Below are positions 1-8,954 of a stretch of 64,000 bases of DNA, in pieces (position 1 is the first letter of the stretch; each line of letters begins with the position of its first letter). The notes under the pieces were generated by a model. It did no database searches. It saw only the letters and a program-made list of their open reading frames with translations, and had not been told where the DNA came from. The position numbers were made by a program, and so were the translations under genes. The stretch lies in NCBI RefSeq assembly GCF_016908195.1, contig NZ_JAFBDK010000001.1, forward strand, positions 248,001 to 312,000, in the 5' to 3' direction. The DNA is from Jeotgalibacillus terrae. Lineage in GTDB: Bacteria > Bacillota > Bacilli > Bacillales > Jeotgalibacillaceae.

Positions 1-39
1 TAACAGCCCGACTATTTGATGACCGTTTGGCTGTTTCAT
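1..39 (-). CDS. yqfO: Nif3-like dinuclear metal protein, N-terminus only
   Basis: Only the first 13 codons are inside the window, read leftward from an ATG at 39. The peptide begins MKQPNGHQIVGLL, which resembles the start of the Bacillus Nif3/YqfO family (NGH-[EQ]-I near the N-terminus). The ATG overlaps the trmK stop as ATGA, and a GAGGAGG ribosome binding site lies just upstream inside trmK. In Bacillales yqfO directly follows trmK, so position supports the call. The exact biochemical role of the family is unsettled. The gene is cut by the window edge, not broken. Confidence 0.7.
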   Translation of the reverse strand, partial: MKQPNGHQIVGLL

Positions 40-734
40 TGGATCGCCTCCTCTATCATCGTGATTTTCTGTTCAATTTCCTGCTTTTTTTTATTCAGTG
101 AAGATTGCTGCCCGGCCATTTCCATCTGCTGCAGAATTTTTTTATATTGATTCAATTCCTGTTCCCATTTTAATTTGAAAATGGCAGTCTGATTTTTAAT
201 CAGTACCGGACCAAGAAGTAATTCAGATGGTGACAGGTCTATCTGTCCTTCAGCACGCTCAGCCAATAAGACTTCATAAATTTTCTGATCTTCTTCAAGA
301 ATTCTTTCATCACTGATATGCCATCCATTAACCTGAAGCCAGCTTCTGATTGAAATCGCACTGATATTAGGTTGAAGGATGAGTTTTTTTACACCTTCGA
401 GTCGGTCTTTACCGTTTTCAAGTATTTCACTGATCAACGGGCCTCCCATACCGGCAATCGCAACAGTTGTTACTTCTCCCGGCTCGATCACTGTTAGACC
501 ATTTCCCTTTCTGACATCAATATAATCACCCAGTTGATCCTGTTTTACCTGATTGACTGCAGACTGATAAGGACCTTCAACAACTTCACCTGCAATTGCT
601 TTTTTAATTCTATTTTTTTTCACAAGATAACACGGCAAATAAGCGTGATCTGAACCGATATCAGCTACAATTTCATCCCGGCCGACATAGTCCGCCACTG
701 CTTGAAGCCTCTGTGATAATTGACTGCTATTCAT
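36..734 (-). CDS. trmK: tRNA (adenine(22)-N1)-methyltransferase TrmK
   Basis: A 232-residue SAM-dependent methyltransferase that methylates N1 of adenine 22 in tRNA. Motif I for SAM binding is seen as VADIGSDHAYLP at residues 23-34, and the family signature AIAGMGG lies near residues 92-98, with a coiled C-terminal extension. An in-frame start 14 codons upstream exists, but I chose the ATG at 734 because AAAGGA lies about 9 bases before it and family members start at this point (MN..QLS.RL). It overlaps yqfO by four bases. In Bacillus it sits between cccA or sigA and yqfO, as here. Confidence 0.9.
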   Translation of the reverse strand: MNSSQLSQRLQAVADYVGRDEIVADIGSDHAYLPCYLVKKNRIKKAIAGEVVEGPYQSAVNQVKQDQLGDYIDVRKGNGLTVIEPGEVTTVAIAGMGGPLISEILENGKDRLEGVKKLILQPNISAISIRSWLQVNGWHISDERILEEDQKIYEVLLAERAEGQIDLSPSELLLGPVLIKNQTAIFKLKWEQELNQYKKILQQMEMAGQQSSLNKKKQEIEQKITMIEEAIQ

Positions 735-780
735 TTGAACACATCCTTTAGACTGATCGTTCTTATTCATATACAACTTG

Positions 781-810
781 AAAAAAGAGCGGTCCGTTAA
801 CGGCCGCTCC
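781..810 (-). terminator. Terminator after cccA
   Basis: GAGCGG and CCGCTC arms close a GC-rich stem containing a second complementary stretch (CCGTTAACGG) with one bulged base. On the minus strand the stem is followed by six T. It ends the cccA transcript. Confidence 0.85.
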
Positions 811-834
811 TTTTACTGTAATGATATATGCAGA

Positions 835-1377
835 TTATGCCGCGTCTTCTTCAGAAGATTCTTCTCCTGAGCCTTCTTCAGCGTCTCCGCCTTCTTCAGA
901 TCCTTCACCAGAAGAACCTTCTTCTGAACCTTCCTCAGATCCTTCTTCTGCGCCTTCTTCAGAACCTTCCTCTGGAGCTTCTCCGCCGCCATCAGTTCCA
1001 ATTTGCGCTACCCATTCAGCCATTGCCTGAGCGTTGCTTTCTTCAACAAGACCTGAAGGCATTGAACCACGGCCATTGACAACGATATCAGCGATTTCAT
1101 CAACTGATAGTCTTTCACCTACACCTACAAGCGATGGGAATCCACTGCCGCCTTCATAGTTTTCACCATGACAGCTGATGCAGGCATTCTGATAAGTTGC
1201 TTCAGGATCGAAGTCTTCGGTACCTTGACCGCCGCCTTCACCTGAGCCACCTTCGCCGCCTTCTCCTTCTTCCGCCATTTCTTCAGAATCGCTGAGACCC
1301 TGAACAGACATAAAGAAAACAACACCGAAGCCAAGTACCATAATCAGTAAAAATGGAATAATCGGATTCTTATTCAT
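835..1377 (-). CDS. cccA: Membrane-anchored cytochrome c-550 with acidic tail
   Basis: Small c-type cytochrome of 180 residues, expected on the outer face of the cytoplasmic membrane in electron transfer. One hydrophobic anchor spans residues 6-23. An acidic Gly/Glu linker follows (30-56), then the haem-binding CISCH at 66-70 and a probable axial methionine at 106 in GSMPSG. The haem domain ends near residue 128. The remaining 50 residues are an unusual Glu/Ser/Gly-rich tail with EEGSEEG-type repeats; Bacillus CccA is about 120 residues and lacks it. The gene stands alone with its own terminator. Assignment to CccA rather than the lipoprotein CccB rests on the uncleaved anchor. Confidence 0.88.
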   Translation of the reverse strand: MNKNPIIPFLLIMVLGFGVVFFMSVQGLSDSEEMAEEGEGGEGGSGEGGGQGTEDFDPEATYQNACISCHGENYEGGSGFPSLVGVGERLSVDEIADIVVNGRGSMPSGLVEESNAQAMAEWVAQIGTDGGGEAPEEGSEEGAEEGSEEGSEEGSSGEGSEEGGDAEEGSGEESSEEDAA

Positions 1378-1533
1378 GTATAACCCTCCCTTTTAAGAAA
1401 AACTATGTAATTATCAACCTATAATAGCAGGTATGAACACTACATATTTTACTTTACTTTATGGGAATCGGAAAGACCCAATACTCAACTTTTCCCCTTT
1501 TGTCGCATTTTAGACACAAACAATAAAAATTTT

Positions 1534-2676
1534 TTAAAAAGCACCTATTTCTCTTGATATCACCATTCTTTGAATTTCAGACGTTCCTTCGCCAATTTCG
1601 AGCAATTTCGCGTCACGCAAATATCTTTCGACGTGATATTCCTTCATATATCCATAGCCTCCGTGGATCTGAATCGCTTCATCACATACTTCCATACAGA
1701 TCTCTGAAGCATACAATTTTGCCATAGAAGCTTCTTTCGTGAATTTTCTTCCCTGGTCTTTCAGCCATGCTGCTTTATACGTCATATTTCTTGCCAGTTC
1801 AATTTTCATTGCCATATCAGCCAGTTTAAATTGAGTTGCCTGAAACGATGAGATGCTTTTGCCAAACTGTTTACGTTCTTTAGAGTAACTGAGCGCTCGC
1901 TCGTAAGCAGCCTGAGCAATACCTACTGCCATTGCAGCAATACCGATTCTGCCGCCATCGAGCGTCATCAGAAACTGTCTGAAGCCCTCACCCTTCTTCC
2001 CAAGCAGGTTTTCTGTTGGAACATTCACTTCGTCGAGTACCAGCTCAGTCGTATTGGAAGAATGCAGCCCCATTTTTTCATAGTTGTCTACAACTGTGAA
2101 ACCGTCAGCATCTGTCGGAACGATGATTGCACTGATTTCTTTTTTACCATCGTGGTTTCCTGTTACTGCTGTCAATGCAAGGAATTTAGCATAACTTGCG
2201 TTCGTTATATAACTTTTGTTTCCACTAATTGTATATGTTCCGTTTGATTCTTTTGCTGTTGTCTGAGTGCCGCCTGCATCTGATCCTGCATTAGGTTCTG
2301 TCAGGCCGAATGAACCAAAAGATTCTCCCGAACAGATTTTTGTTAAGTATTTCTCCTTCTGCTCCTGCGTGCCGAACATATTAATTGGTGCTCCGCCGAG
2401 TGATATATGGGCAGAATATGTGATGCCTGTCGAGCCGCACGCTCTGCTTAATTCTTCTGTCACAATTGCGAAGCTTGTCGTATCTCCCCCTGCTCCTCCG
2501 AATTCTTCCGGAAAAGGCAGTCCCATCATCCCTAATGAGGAAAGCTCCTTAAAAATATCTTTTGGAAATGCTTTGTTGCGATCCCGATCGAGTGCTCCCG
2601 GCGCAACTCTGTCCTGTGAAAACTCCCTGATTGTCCGTTGAATCATCTGCTGTTCCTGTGTCAAATCAAAATTCAT
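1534..2676 (-). CDS. Acyl-CoA dehydrogenase
   Basis: A full-length 380-residue flavoprotein of the acyl-CoA dehydrogenase family, which oxidises acyl-CoA at the alpha-beta bond and passes electrons to ETF. The FAD/substrate signature FGLTEPNAGSDA is near residues 130-140. The C-terminal signature IHGGYGYMKEYHVERYLRDAK precedes EIGEGTSEIQ, where Glu363 aligns with the catalytic base of medium-chain enzymes. It most resembles Bacillus MmgC/AcdA-type short- or branched-chain enzymes, but substrate length cannot be fixed from sequence. It is monocistronic here and lies between cccA and the sigA region. The start is an ATG behind AAGGGGG. Confidence 0.9.
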   Translation of the reverse strand: MNFDLTQEQQMIQRTIREFSQDRVAPGALDRDRNKAFPKDIFKELSSLGMMGLPFPEEFGGAGGDTTSFAIVTEELSRACGSTGITYSAHISLGGAPINMFGTQEQKEKYLTKICSGESFGSFGLTEPNAGSDAGGTQTTAKESNGTYTISGNKSYITNASYAKFLALTAVTGNHDGKKEISAIIVPTDADGFTVVDNYEKMGLHSSNTTELVLDEVNVPTENLLGKKGEGFRQFLMTLDGGRIGIAAMAVGIAQAAYERALSYSKERKQFGKSISSFQATQFKLADMAMKIELARNMTYKAAWLKDQGRKFTKEASMAKLYASEICMEVCDEAIQIHGGYGYMKEYHVERYLRDAKLLEIGEGTSEIQRMVISREIGAF

Positions 2677-2721
2677 GTTGATCCCCCTTGTTTAAATGCG
2701 CTTACATAGTCATTATAAAAG

Positions 2722-2757
2722 AAAAGACTGAAAAGTCACAGTCTTTATTTTTTTCTA
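2722..2757 (-). terminator. Bidirectional terminator
   Basis: An eight-base-pair stem AAAGACTG/CAGTCTTT with an eight-base loop. It is flanked by T-rich tracts on both strands (ATTTTTTT on plus, TTCTTTT on minus). It would end the transcript of the membrane-protein gene to its right. Confidence 0.75.
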
Positions 2758-2761
2758 TCTG

Positions 2762-3298
2762 TTATATGTATAAAATAATGAGGACAATCACACCCAGAAC
2801 TCCGGAAACTGTAAAGTAGTGCTGTTTTGAAAATAGCCCCGCCACTGCCCAGATCAGACACTGAATACCAATGATCAGATAAAGCATATTTGTATTGCCA
2901 TCATACATGAAGCGCCACAATTCTATTGAAAATAATAATATAATAAAGGCAGCTGCGATTCTGCTGAAAACTCTCACAGCAGGTGACGCTCCCGGCCTGA
3001 AACTGACGATCATGATGCCCGCACTGACCAGTATCGAAATGACTGCCTGCAGTGCAAGCGCAAGATCTCCAAATAGTAATGCAATGACTGTCAGTAAACT
3101 TCCTGCAAGTGAAAAACCGGCTACAAAGATATTCGCTTTTCTATCAGGCTTTTCTACCGCCTTGGTTTCACCCGTTTCTTCATATTCACCGCTTGTGTAT
3201 AGATTAATTAAGTAGTCACAATAAGACTCAGGAAGCAGTCTGTTTTGTTTCCAGTACTGAATTTCATTGACAATGATCTCTTTCCTTTTCTTATCCAT
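2762..3298 (-). CDS. Predicted five-helix membrane protein
   Basis: I do not recognise the family. The 178-residue protein has a charged cytosolic N-terminus of about 55 residues (MDKKRKEIIVNEIQYWKQNRLLPESYCDYL) followed by about five hydrophobic helices near residues 56-76, 79-99, 110-130, 139-156 and 163-178. The N-terminal pattern of a short helical region with YWK and PE.YC resembles soluble heads of other small membrane proteins in Bacillales, but no catalytic motif is visible. It has its own terminator and lies just downstream of the strong sigA terminator, so it is likely transcribed separately. Confidence 0.7.
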   Translation of the reverse strand: MDKKRKEIIVNEIQYWKQNRLLPESYCDYLINLYTSGEYEETGETKAVEKPDRKANIFVAGFSLAGSLLTVIALLFGDLALALQAVISILVSAGIMIVSFRPGASPAVRVFSRIAAAFIILLFSIELWRFMYDGNTNMLYLIIGIQCLIWAVAGLFSKQHYFTVSGVLGVIVLIILYI

Positions 3299-3360
3299 CC
3301 AGATCCCCCCATAGCCTGTTAAGTATGACTATACTCGAAGCAGCACAGGAAAAAAAGAAA

Positions 3361-3390
3361 AAAAAAGCTGGCAGCAGCCAGCTTTTTTTT
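3361..3390 (-). terminator. Terminator of the dnaG-sigA operon
   Basis: A perfect stem AAGCTGGC/GCCAGCTT with a four-base loop, followed on the minus strand by a run of ten T and a further T-rich stretch. Its right arm touches the sigA stop codon. Confidence 0.92.
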
Positions 3391-4519
3391 ATTCAAGAAA
3401 ATCTTTCAGGCGTTTACTTCTACTTGGATGGCGTAGTTTTCTTAATGCTTTCGCTTCAATCTGACGGATACGCTCTCTTGTCACTCCGAACACTTTACCA
3501 ACTTCTTCAAGCGTGCGCGTACGGCCGTCATCAAGACCAAATCTGAGTCTCAGAACATTCTCTTCACGGTCAGTCAGCGTGTCCAACACATCCTCGAGCT
3601 GTTCTTTGAGCAGCTCATATGCAGCGTGATCAGACGGTGACTGCGCTTCTGAATCTTCAATAAAATCTCCCAGGTGTGAATCATCTTCTTCACCAATCGG
3701 TGTTTCTAAGGAAACAGGCTCCTGGGCAATTTTTAGAATTTCCCTTACTTTTTCAGGAGTCAGATCCATTTCTTCTGAAATTTCTTCCGGAGAAGGCTCG
3801 CGGCCAAGATCCTGAAGAAGCTGACGCTGCACACGGATCAGTTTATTAATGGTTTCCACCATATGAACCGGAATACGGATTGTTCTGGCCTGGTCAGCAA
3901 TTGCGCGTGTAATGGCCTGTCTGATCCACCATGTCGCATACGTACTGAACTTGAACCCTTTTCTATGGTCAAATTTTTCAACTGCTTTAATCAGACCCAT
4001 ATTTCCTTCCTGAATCAAGTCAAGAAACAGCATTCCTCGGCCGACATAACGTTTAGCGATACTGACAACCAGACGCAGGTTGGCTTCAGCCAGACGTCTT
4101 TTGGCTTCTTCATCGCCTTCTTCAATTCTGGTTGCAAGGTTAATTTCCTCCTGTGCAGAAAGAAGATCCACCCGTCCAATTTCTTTCAGATACATTCTCA
4201 CAGGGTCATTAATTTTAACGCCGGGAGGAACACTCAGGTCATTCAGATCAAATTCCTCTTCCGCTTCTTTTCCAAGCTCTGTAACAGATGGGTCGGCATC
4301 AGCGTTTTCTTTCAGTACTTCGACACCCTGCTCACCAATCTGCTCGTAAAACTCTTCGATTTGTTCTGTATCTAATTCAAATCCGGCAAGCTTTTCAGCT
4401 ATATCCTCATAGGTAATTTCACCATTCTTTTTTGCTGCTTCCAGTAATTGTGCTTTAATTTGTTCTAATGTTGCTGTTTCAGGTTCTGTCTGCTTGGAAC
4501 GTGTTGACTTCTCAGCCAT
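3389..4519 (-). CDS. sigA: Primary RNA polymerase sigma factor SigA
   Basis: The vegetative sigma factor, 376 residues from the chosen start. Region 1.1 is at about 20-75, region 1.2 near [11 protein letters not shown] (106-116), and region 2 includes the -10 recognition stretch [18 protein letters not shown] (190-207). The region 4 helix-turn-helix [19 protein letters not shown] is near the C-terminus. An upstream in-frame TTG at 4537 overlaps the ribosome binding site AAGGAGG, so the ATG at 4519 is the start. It is co-transcribed with dnaG, 22 bases upstream, as in the B. subtilis sigA operon. The symbol rpoD is also used. Confidence 0.97.
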   Translation of the reverse strand: MAEKSTRSKQTEPETATLEQIKAQLLEAAKKNGEITYEDIAEKLAGFELDTEQIEEFYEQIGEQGVEVLKENADADPSVTELGKEAEEEFDLNDLSVPPGVKINDPVRMYLKEIGRVDLLSAQEEINLATRIEEGDEEAKRRLAEANLRLVVSIAKRYVGRGMLFLDLIQEGNMGLIKAVEKFDHRKGFKFSTYATWWIRQAITRAIADQARTIRIPVHMVETINKLIRVQRQLLQDLGREPSPEEISEEMDLTPEKVREILKIAQEPVSLETPIGEEDDSHLGDFIEDSEAQSPSDHAAYELLKEQLEDVLDTLTDREENVLRLRFGLDDGRTRTLEEVGKVFGVTRERIRQIEAKALRKLRHPSRSKRLKDFLE

Positions 4520-4541
4520 TTGTCCCCCTCCTTCCAACTTC

Positions 4542-6344
4542 CTAACGATGTTGCCCTTTTAGAGCTTTCCACAGTTGAAAAATTTCCATTCCCAATGCTG
4601 TGGCTGACTTCATATCATTCATTTGTTCAGCTTGTCTCAGTTCAGCTTCTTTTTGTCTGATTACCGTCAGCTGAGTATACTTTTTCATCTCATTTATATA
4701 ATCTGCTATTTCTGCTTTTGTTACTTCAGCATTTAATTCCAGCATTGTTAACTCTGTTGCTTTTGACCGCAGATGCCTGTCAGGTAAACACTCGATAAAT
4801 GCGCCAGGTTCAAGCGATTTTCCTTCTTCAATATAAGTAAGAAGATAGGTGAAAATAGCCTGATAATCATCTGATTGAAACGCAAGTCCACCTAGTTGAT
4901 CCTGAATTGTATAAGCAGTATCGTTTCCGGTCATCATATAAGCAAGGAGGTAGCGTTCCGCTCTTTGATGTGCCTTCATAATTGTCTGCTTTTTCGGCGG
5001 CGGAAGTGGTTCTGGCTGAACCTCTGTTTCTTTGATAGGCATAAAAGTTTTCAGCTGTTCATCTAAAGACGAAAAAGAAACACCCGTATCGTCTGACAGC
5101 TGTTTTAAGTAAAGCTCTTTTTCCACTGCACTGCGAAGCGATGAAATTTCAGGCAATACAGCATTGATATAAGACAATCTGCCATCTTCAGACTGCAGGT
5201 TTTTGCCTGATCGTAAATACCACATTTTATAAGCCATTAATGATGAGGCATTTTGAATAATATCAGTTTTAAACTTTTCCGGCCCGAATTTCTGAATATA
5301 GTCGTCGGGATCTGTGTCAGCTGGTAATCTGCTTACTTTAACAGTCATCCCGTTTGAAGCCAATTCTTTTGCAGCTTTATAAGCTGCTTCGGTTCCGGCA
5401 TTATCTCCATCGTAGCAGATGATGACGGTATCAGTCAGGCGTTTGATCTGCTGGATGTGCTGTTTAGTCAGGGATGTACCCATTGTAGCGATTGCATTGG
5501 ATACGGTTTCCGAAGCAGCAATCACATCTGCAAATCCTTCAAACAATACCGCATATTTTTGTTTACGGATTGCTCCTCTTGCCCTGTGCAGGTTGAAAAG
5601 AAGTGAATTCTTTTGAAAAAGCGGTGATTCGGGGCTGTTCAGATATTTCGGCTCATTTTTGTCAGGATGAATAATTCTGCCGGAAAATCCTACAGTCCGC
5701 CCTTTTGAATCTTCAATTGGAAACATGACACGATTTCTGAAGCGGTCAAAATACGATCCATTATCTCGCTTAATCAGAATACCCGCATCTTCCATTAATG
5801 AAAGATTGAAACCTTTTTTCTCAAGCAGTGTTGCTGCTGTCTCCCAGCCCGGTAATGCCCAGCCAACTTTGTATTGGGCCAGTTGCGCTTCACTGAATCC
5901 ACGGTTAAGCATATACTCCAGCGCTTCCTGACCATCCTCTGTATTCATCAGAAGATGATGAAACAGTTTTTCAAGGAGACCGATCCCTTCAAGCTGTGTT
6001 TTTTCTTCCTGGTTTGTTTCAACCGGAGCCGCTTCCCCGGTATCACTGAAATCAAATTGTATATCTGATTTTTCGCCAAGAGCAGCGACTGCCTCCTGAA
6101 ATGGCATTCCGTTATGATCCATTAAAAATGTAAAAACATTTCCTCCTGCCCCACAGCCAAAGCAATGAAAAATCTGCTTTTCAGGTGACACAGAAAAAGA
6201 AGGAGAGTTCTCTCCATGGAATGGACATAGGCCAAAATAATTCCGACCCTGTTTTTTCAGTTGTACATACTCACTGATCACTTCTACAATATCAGTATTT
6301 AACCTGACTTGATCTACAACTTCTTCAGGTATTCTTTCTGGCAC
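4542..6344 (-). CDS. dnaG: DNA primase DnaG
   Basis: Makes RNA primers for replication. In order: an N-terminal zinc-binding domain with CPFH at 40-43 and CFGC at 61-64, a TOPRIM catalytic core with the conserved glutamate in [10 protein letters not shown] and the acidic pair in [11 protein letters not shown], and a C-terminal helicase-interaction domain. The 600-residue length is normal. The start is GTG behind a weak GGTGGTGA site. It forms one transcript with sigA downstream and probably the yqxD-like gene upstream. Confidence 0.97.
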   Translation of the reverse strand: MPERIPEEVVDQVRLNTDIVEVISEYVQLKKQGRNYFGLCPFHGENSPSFSVSPEKQIFHCFGCGAGGNVFTFLMDHNGMPFQEAVAALGEKSDIQFDFSDTGEAAPVETNQEEKTQLEGIGLLEKLFHHLLMNTEDGQEALEYMLNRGFSEAQLAQYKVGWALPGWETAATLLEKKGFNLSLMEDAGILIKRDNGSYFDRFRNRVMFPIEDSKGRTVGFSGRIIHPDKNEPKYLNSPESPLFQKNSLLFNLHRARGAIRKQKYAVLFEGFADVIAASETVSNAIATMGTSLTKQHIQQIKRLTDTVIICYDGDNAGTEAAYKAAKELASNGMTVKVSRLPADTDPDDYIQKFGPEKFKTDIIQNASSLMAYKMWYLRSGKNLQSEDGRLSYINAVLPEISSLRSAVEKELYLKQLSDDTGVSFSSLDEQLKTFMPIKETEVQPEPLPPPKKQTIMKAHQRAERYLLAYMMTGNDTAYTIQDQLGGLAFQSDDYQAIFTYLLTYIEEGKSLEPGAFIECLPDRHLRSKATELTMLELNAEVTKAEIADYINEMKKYTQLTVIRQKEAELRQAEQMNDMKSATALGMEIFQLWKALKGQHR

Positions 6345-6410
6345 TTACTCACCACCAACTTAACTTTGTGATACTGTACTTTTCGTCAAAGATCTTCATT
6401 TTCCTGCATT

Positions 6411-6860
6411 TTAAGTCAAAAACTTTGAAAGCAGATTTGAAAATGACATCAGATCCTCTTCTGTTACTTTTTTAGGGCCTCCATGGAACCTGCCTTTTTT
6501 TCTTTCCTGTTGATATAGATATCTGAAAGAAAGGCTGGTTTCGATCGTGTCTTGATTGTACTCTTTTCCCCTGGGCGAAATGACATAAACCCCTTTTGAC
6601 AGCAGCATGGATGCCAGGCCGATATCCTGTGTAATCACCAGGTCCCCCTGTTTTGCTTTATTTAAAATAAACAGGTCGCAGGCTTCACTCCCATCATCAA
6701 TAAAAGTCCATAATGACTGATCAGCATCTGCACTGTAATGATTATAGGTGGCAACAAATCTGATCTGAACCTGGTCTTTATATCTGATGATTTCATCTTT
6801 TACTGCTCCGGGACAAGCATCAGCATCTACATATACAAAGACATGATTTATATTTTCCAT
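6411..6860 (-). CDS. yqxD: YaiI/YqxD family protein (UPF0178)
   Basis: A 149-residue protein beginning MENINHVFVYVDADACPGAVK. The DADACP and VTQDIGLA motifs are hallmarks of the YaiI/YqxD (DUF188) family, a PIN-like fold of unproven activity. It sits immediately upstream of dnaG, exactly as yqxD does in B. subtilis, which supports orthology. No membrane segment or signal is seen. Confidence 0.9.
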   Translation of the reverse strand: MENINHVFVYVDADACPGAVKDEIIRYKDQVQIRFVATYNHYSADADQSLWTFIDDGSEACDLFILNKAKQGDLVITQDIGLASMLLSKGVYVISPRGKEYNQDTIETSLSFRYLYQQERKKGRFHGGPKKVTEEDLMSFSNLLSKFLT

Positions 6861-7087
6861 AGTGGTACCATTCTGCGTTATGCCGCAAAAATCCTTTATT
6901 AATGTATCTTTTTATCACAATTTTTTATTATAGTACATTTACGTGCCTGCCGCCATTCTTTTTCACAAATATATTCTCTGTCTATCGTAAGCTCCTTTAT
7001 TTAAAACAGTTTTTATAGCGCAACTGTTAATTAGAGCGGAAATGCATGATCTCTATTAACTGTAAAATACGTCATTCTTCAGCATGT

Positions 7088-7118
7088 AAAAACAGATGCC
7101 TGTATCGACATCTGTTTT
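7088..7118 (-). terminator. Terminator of the ccpN-ppsR operon
   Basis: A ten-base-pair stem AAAACAGATG/CATCTGTTTT with a ten-base loop, followed on minus by a T-rich end. One arm overlaps the last codon and stop of ppsR. The rest of the 256-base gap from 6861 to 7116 is AT-rich and shows no gene. Confidence 0.85.
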
Positions 7119-7926
7119 ATACATTCATCAGATCATTTAAAATAACATTCGCTGTTTCTTCAACGGCTTTATTTGTCACATCTATCACCGGACACTTCAT
7201 ACGGCTGATCACGTGATCAAAGTGCTTCAGCTCTTCTGCGATTCTTTCCATTTTTGCATACGTTGCATCATCTTTCAGGCCCAGTGCAATTAATCTTTCT
7301 TTTCTTATATGATTTAATTTGTCTGAACTGATTTTAAGACCGTAGCATTTTTTGGGATCGACCATAAAAAGCTCTTCGGGCGGTTCGATCTCAGGTACGA
7401 GCGGAACATTGGCGACCTTCAGCCTTTTATGTGCCAGATACTGTGATAATGGTGTTTTAGATGTTCTCGACACACCGACTAAAACGATATCAGCTTTCAG
7501 GATTCCCCTTGGGTCTCTGCCGTCATCATACTTTACGGCGAATTCAATTGCTTCAATTTTTCTGAAGTAATCTTCATCAAGGTCGTGCACCATGCCAGGC
7601 TCATTAATAGGTGACTCCTCACAAATTTCCTGCAGGGACTGTACAATCGGTCCCATCACGTCATGTGCAGTGAGCTGATATTTTTTGACTTCCTGCTCTA
7701 TGTAGGAACGGACATGAGGTTTTACAAGCGTATACACAATGATTGCCTGATTCTCTTTTGCCAGTGTAATGACTTCATCCACATGACCTTTGTCTTCAAT
7801 ATACGGAAATCGTTTGATTGTAATTGCTTTTCTTGACTGCCGGAACTGGCTGACACTGGCTTTTGCTACCAGCTCAGCTGTTTCACCGACTGAGTCTGAT
7901 ACGACATATACATGCACTTCGTTCAT
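7117..7926 (-). CDS. ppsR: PPDK regulatory kinase/pyrophosphorylase PpsR
   Basis: Bifunctional regulator of the DUF299 family (YqfL in B. subtilis) that phosphorylates and dephosphorylates pyruvate phosphate dikinase or PEP synthase. The 269-residue protein starts [15 protein letters not shown], typical of the family, and carries the P-loop-like [11 protein letters not shown] at 151-161. It lies 12 bases downstream of ccpN, a conserved pair linking gluconeogenic control to the PEP-pyruvate node. The start is an ATG overlapping a GGTGGAG site. Confidence 0.93.
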   Translation of the reverse strand: MNEVHVYVVSDSVGETAELVAKASVSQFRQSRKAITIKRFPYIEDKGHVDEVITLAKENQAIIVYTLVKPHVRSYIEQEVKKYQLTAHDVMGPIVQSLQEICEESPINEPGMVHDLDEDYFRKIEAIEFAVKYDDGRDPRGILKADIVLVGVSRTSKTPLSQYLAHKRLKVANVPLVPEIEPPEELFMVDPKKCYGLKISSDKLNHIRKERLIALGLKDDATYAKMERIAEELKHFDHVISRMKCPVIDVTNKAVEETANVILNDLMNV

Positions 7927-7938
7927 GACTCCACCATC

Positions 7939-8577
7939 CTATTCTTCATCCTTTGAAAGGCTGACAAATGCTTTTGTGATATTTGTTTTAGTAATTCTGC
8001 CGGAAACTTCATATCCTGCTTCTGTTTTTTTCACAACAGGCAGCGAGTCAATCTGTTTACTGATTAACTTTGAAGCCACTGTTACGAGTAAATCTTCAGG
8101 CTCGCAATAAGTTACATTCGGCATCCTTGTCATAATAACATTGACAGGCAGACTCGTTAAGTCCTGCTGGCCGATACTTGCTCTTAGGAGGTCTTTTCTT
8201 GATACTACTCCTGCAAGAAGCCCTTTTTGATCGAGTACAAATAAAGTTCCCACATCTTCAAGAAACATATGGCAAATTGCATCATATACTGATACGTGAT
8301 CCTGAACGGCTACCGGCATAGACTGATATTCTTTTACGTGAAGCTTTTTCAGATTTTCAGTCAGCAGCTGTGTGCCTGATTTTCCTGTATAAAAATATCC
8401 GACTCTCGGACGGGCATCTAAAAATCCGGCCATTGTCAGAATCGCTAAATCCGGTCTCAGTGTTGCTCTTGTTAAATTCAGTCTGTCAGCAATCTGTTCT
8501 CCGGTGATTGGGCCATCCGCTTTTACGATTTTTAAAATCTCGGATTGTCTTTTATTAAGTTCGATGTTGTTCACCAC
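7939..8577 (-). CDS. ccpN: Catabolite repressor CcpN
   Basis: A transcriptional repressor of gluconeogenic genes (gapB, pckA in B. subtilis). The N-terminal winged helix (about 1-65) contains GEQIADRLNLTRATLRPDLAIL as recognition region. Two CBS repeats follow (about 75-140 and 145-205), expected to sense adenine nucleotides. At 212 residues it matches the family. Two consecutive GTG codons (8577 and 8574) could start it and the ribosome binding site is weak, so the exact first codon is uncertain. Co-transcribed with ppsR. Confidence 0.93.
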   Translation of the reverse strand: MVNNIELNKRQSEILKIVKADGPITGEQIADRLNLTRATLRPDLAILTMAGFLDARPRVGYFYTGKSGTQLLTENLKKLHVKEYQSMPVAVQDHVSVYDAICHMFLEDVGTLFVLDQKGLLAGVVSRKDLLRASIGQQDLTSLPVNVIMTRMPNVTYCEPEDLLVTVASKLISKQIDSLPVVKKTEAGYEVSGRITKTNITKAFVSLSKDEE

Positions 8578-8672
8578 CCAGAAAATTCAATAGTGTTATA
8601 CTGTTTCCCAATATTATATACTAAATGAAAGGTCAGTCATAGTAAATGATTTTAACCTGAAACAAATTTTTA

Positions 8673-8701
8673 TTGAGTATTCATTCGAGAAGTGATAGGA
8701 T
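8673..8701 (+). promoter_or_regulatory. Promoter of the glyQS leader
   Basis: TTGAGT and TAGGAT are separated by 17 bases, just upstream of the T-box leader. The spacing and position are right for a SigA promoter. The hexamers are each near consensus, but a shifted choice of -10 is possible. Confidence 0.6.
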
Positions 8702-8707
8702 TGTATA

Positions 8708-8916
8708 AAGATAAATCATGTGCGCAATGAAGGAGATATAAGTACCTTTGTATGAGCGACCGGGGATAGTGAAAGCCCGGGATAAAGGGAAACGGCACTC
8801 CGGAGCAATGCAGGAATCAAGGTGGGTGCTCTTAAGTGCATCAACCAGGGTGGAACCGCGGTCAAGAAGCACCGTCCCTGGACTAGAATGATCTAGTCCA
8901 GGGACGGTGCTTTTTT
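8708..8916 (+). promoter_or_regulatory. Glycine T-box riboswitch
   Basis: A tRNA-sensing leader that lets transcription enter glyQS when glycyl-tRNA is uncharged. The conserved T-box sequence AGGGTGGAACCGCG is at 8847-8860. The upstream stem I contains the distal stem CCGGGG/CCCGG and the probable specifier GGC (glycine) in AACGGCAC near 8789. The competing terminator is a 20-base-pair stem at 8868-8910 followed by six T. There is no separate stem II, as in the short glyQS leaders of other Bacillales. Confidence 0.93.
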
Positions 8917-8954
8917 ATGCACAGTAAACATTCACTTTAAAGGAGTGGTAAAGC

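Noticed and set aside
821-1079. Plus-strand Ser/Pro-rich and Leu-rich frames opposite cccA
   Set aside because: They are shadows of the low-complexity acidic tail of cccA on the other strand; no ribosome binding site and extreme composition.
4520-4537. Upstream TTG start for sigA
   Set aside because: It overlaps the AAGGAGG ribosome binding site used by the ATG at 4519.
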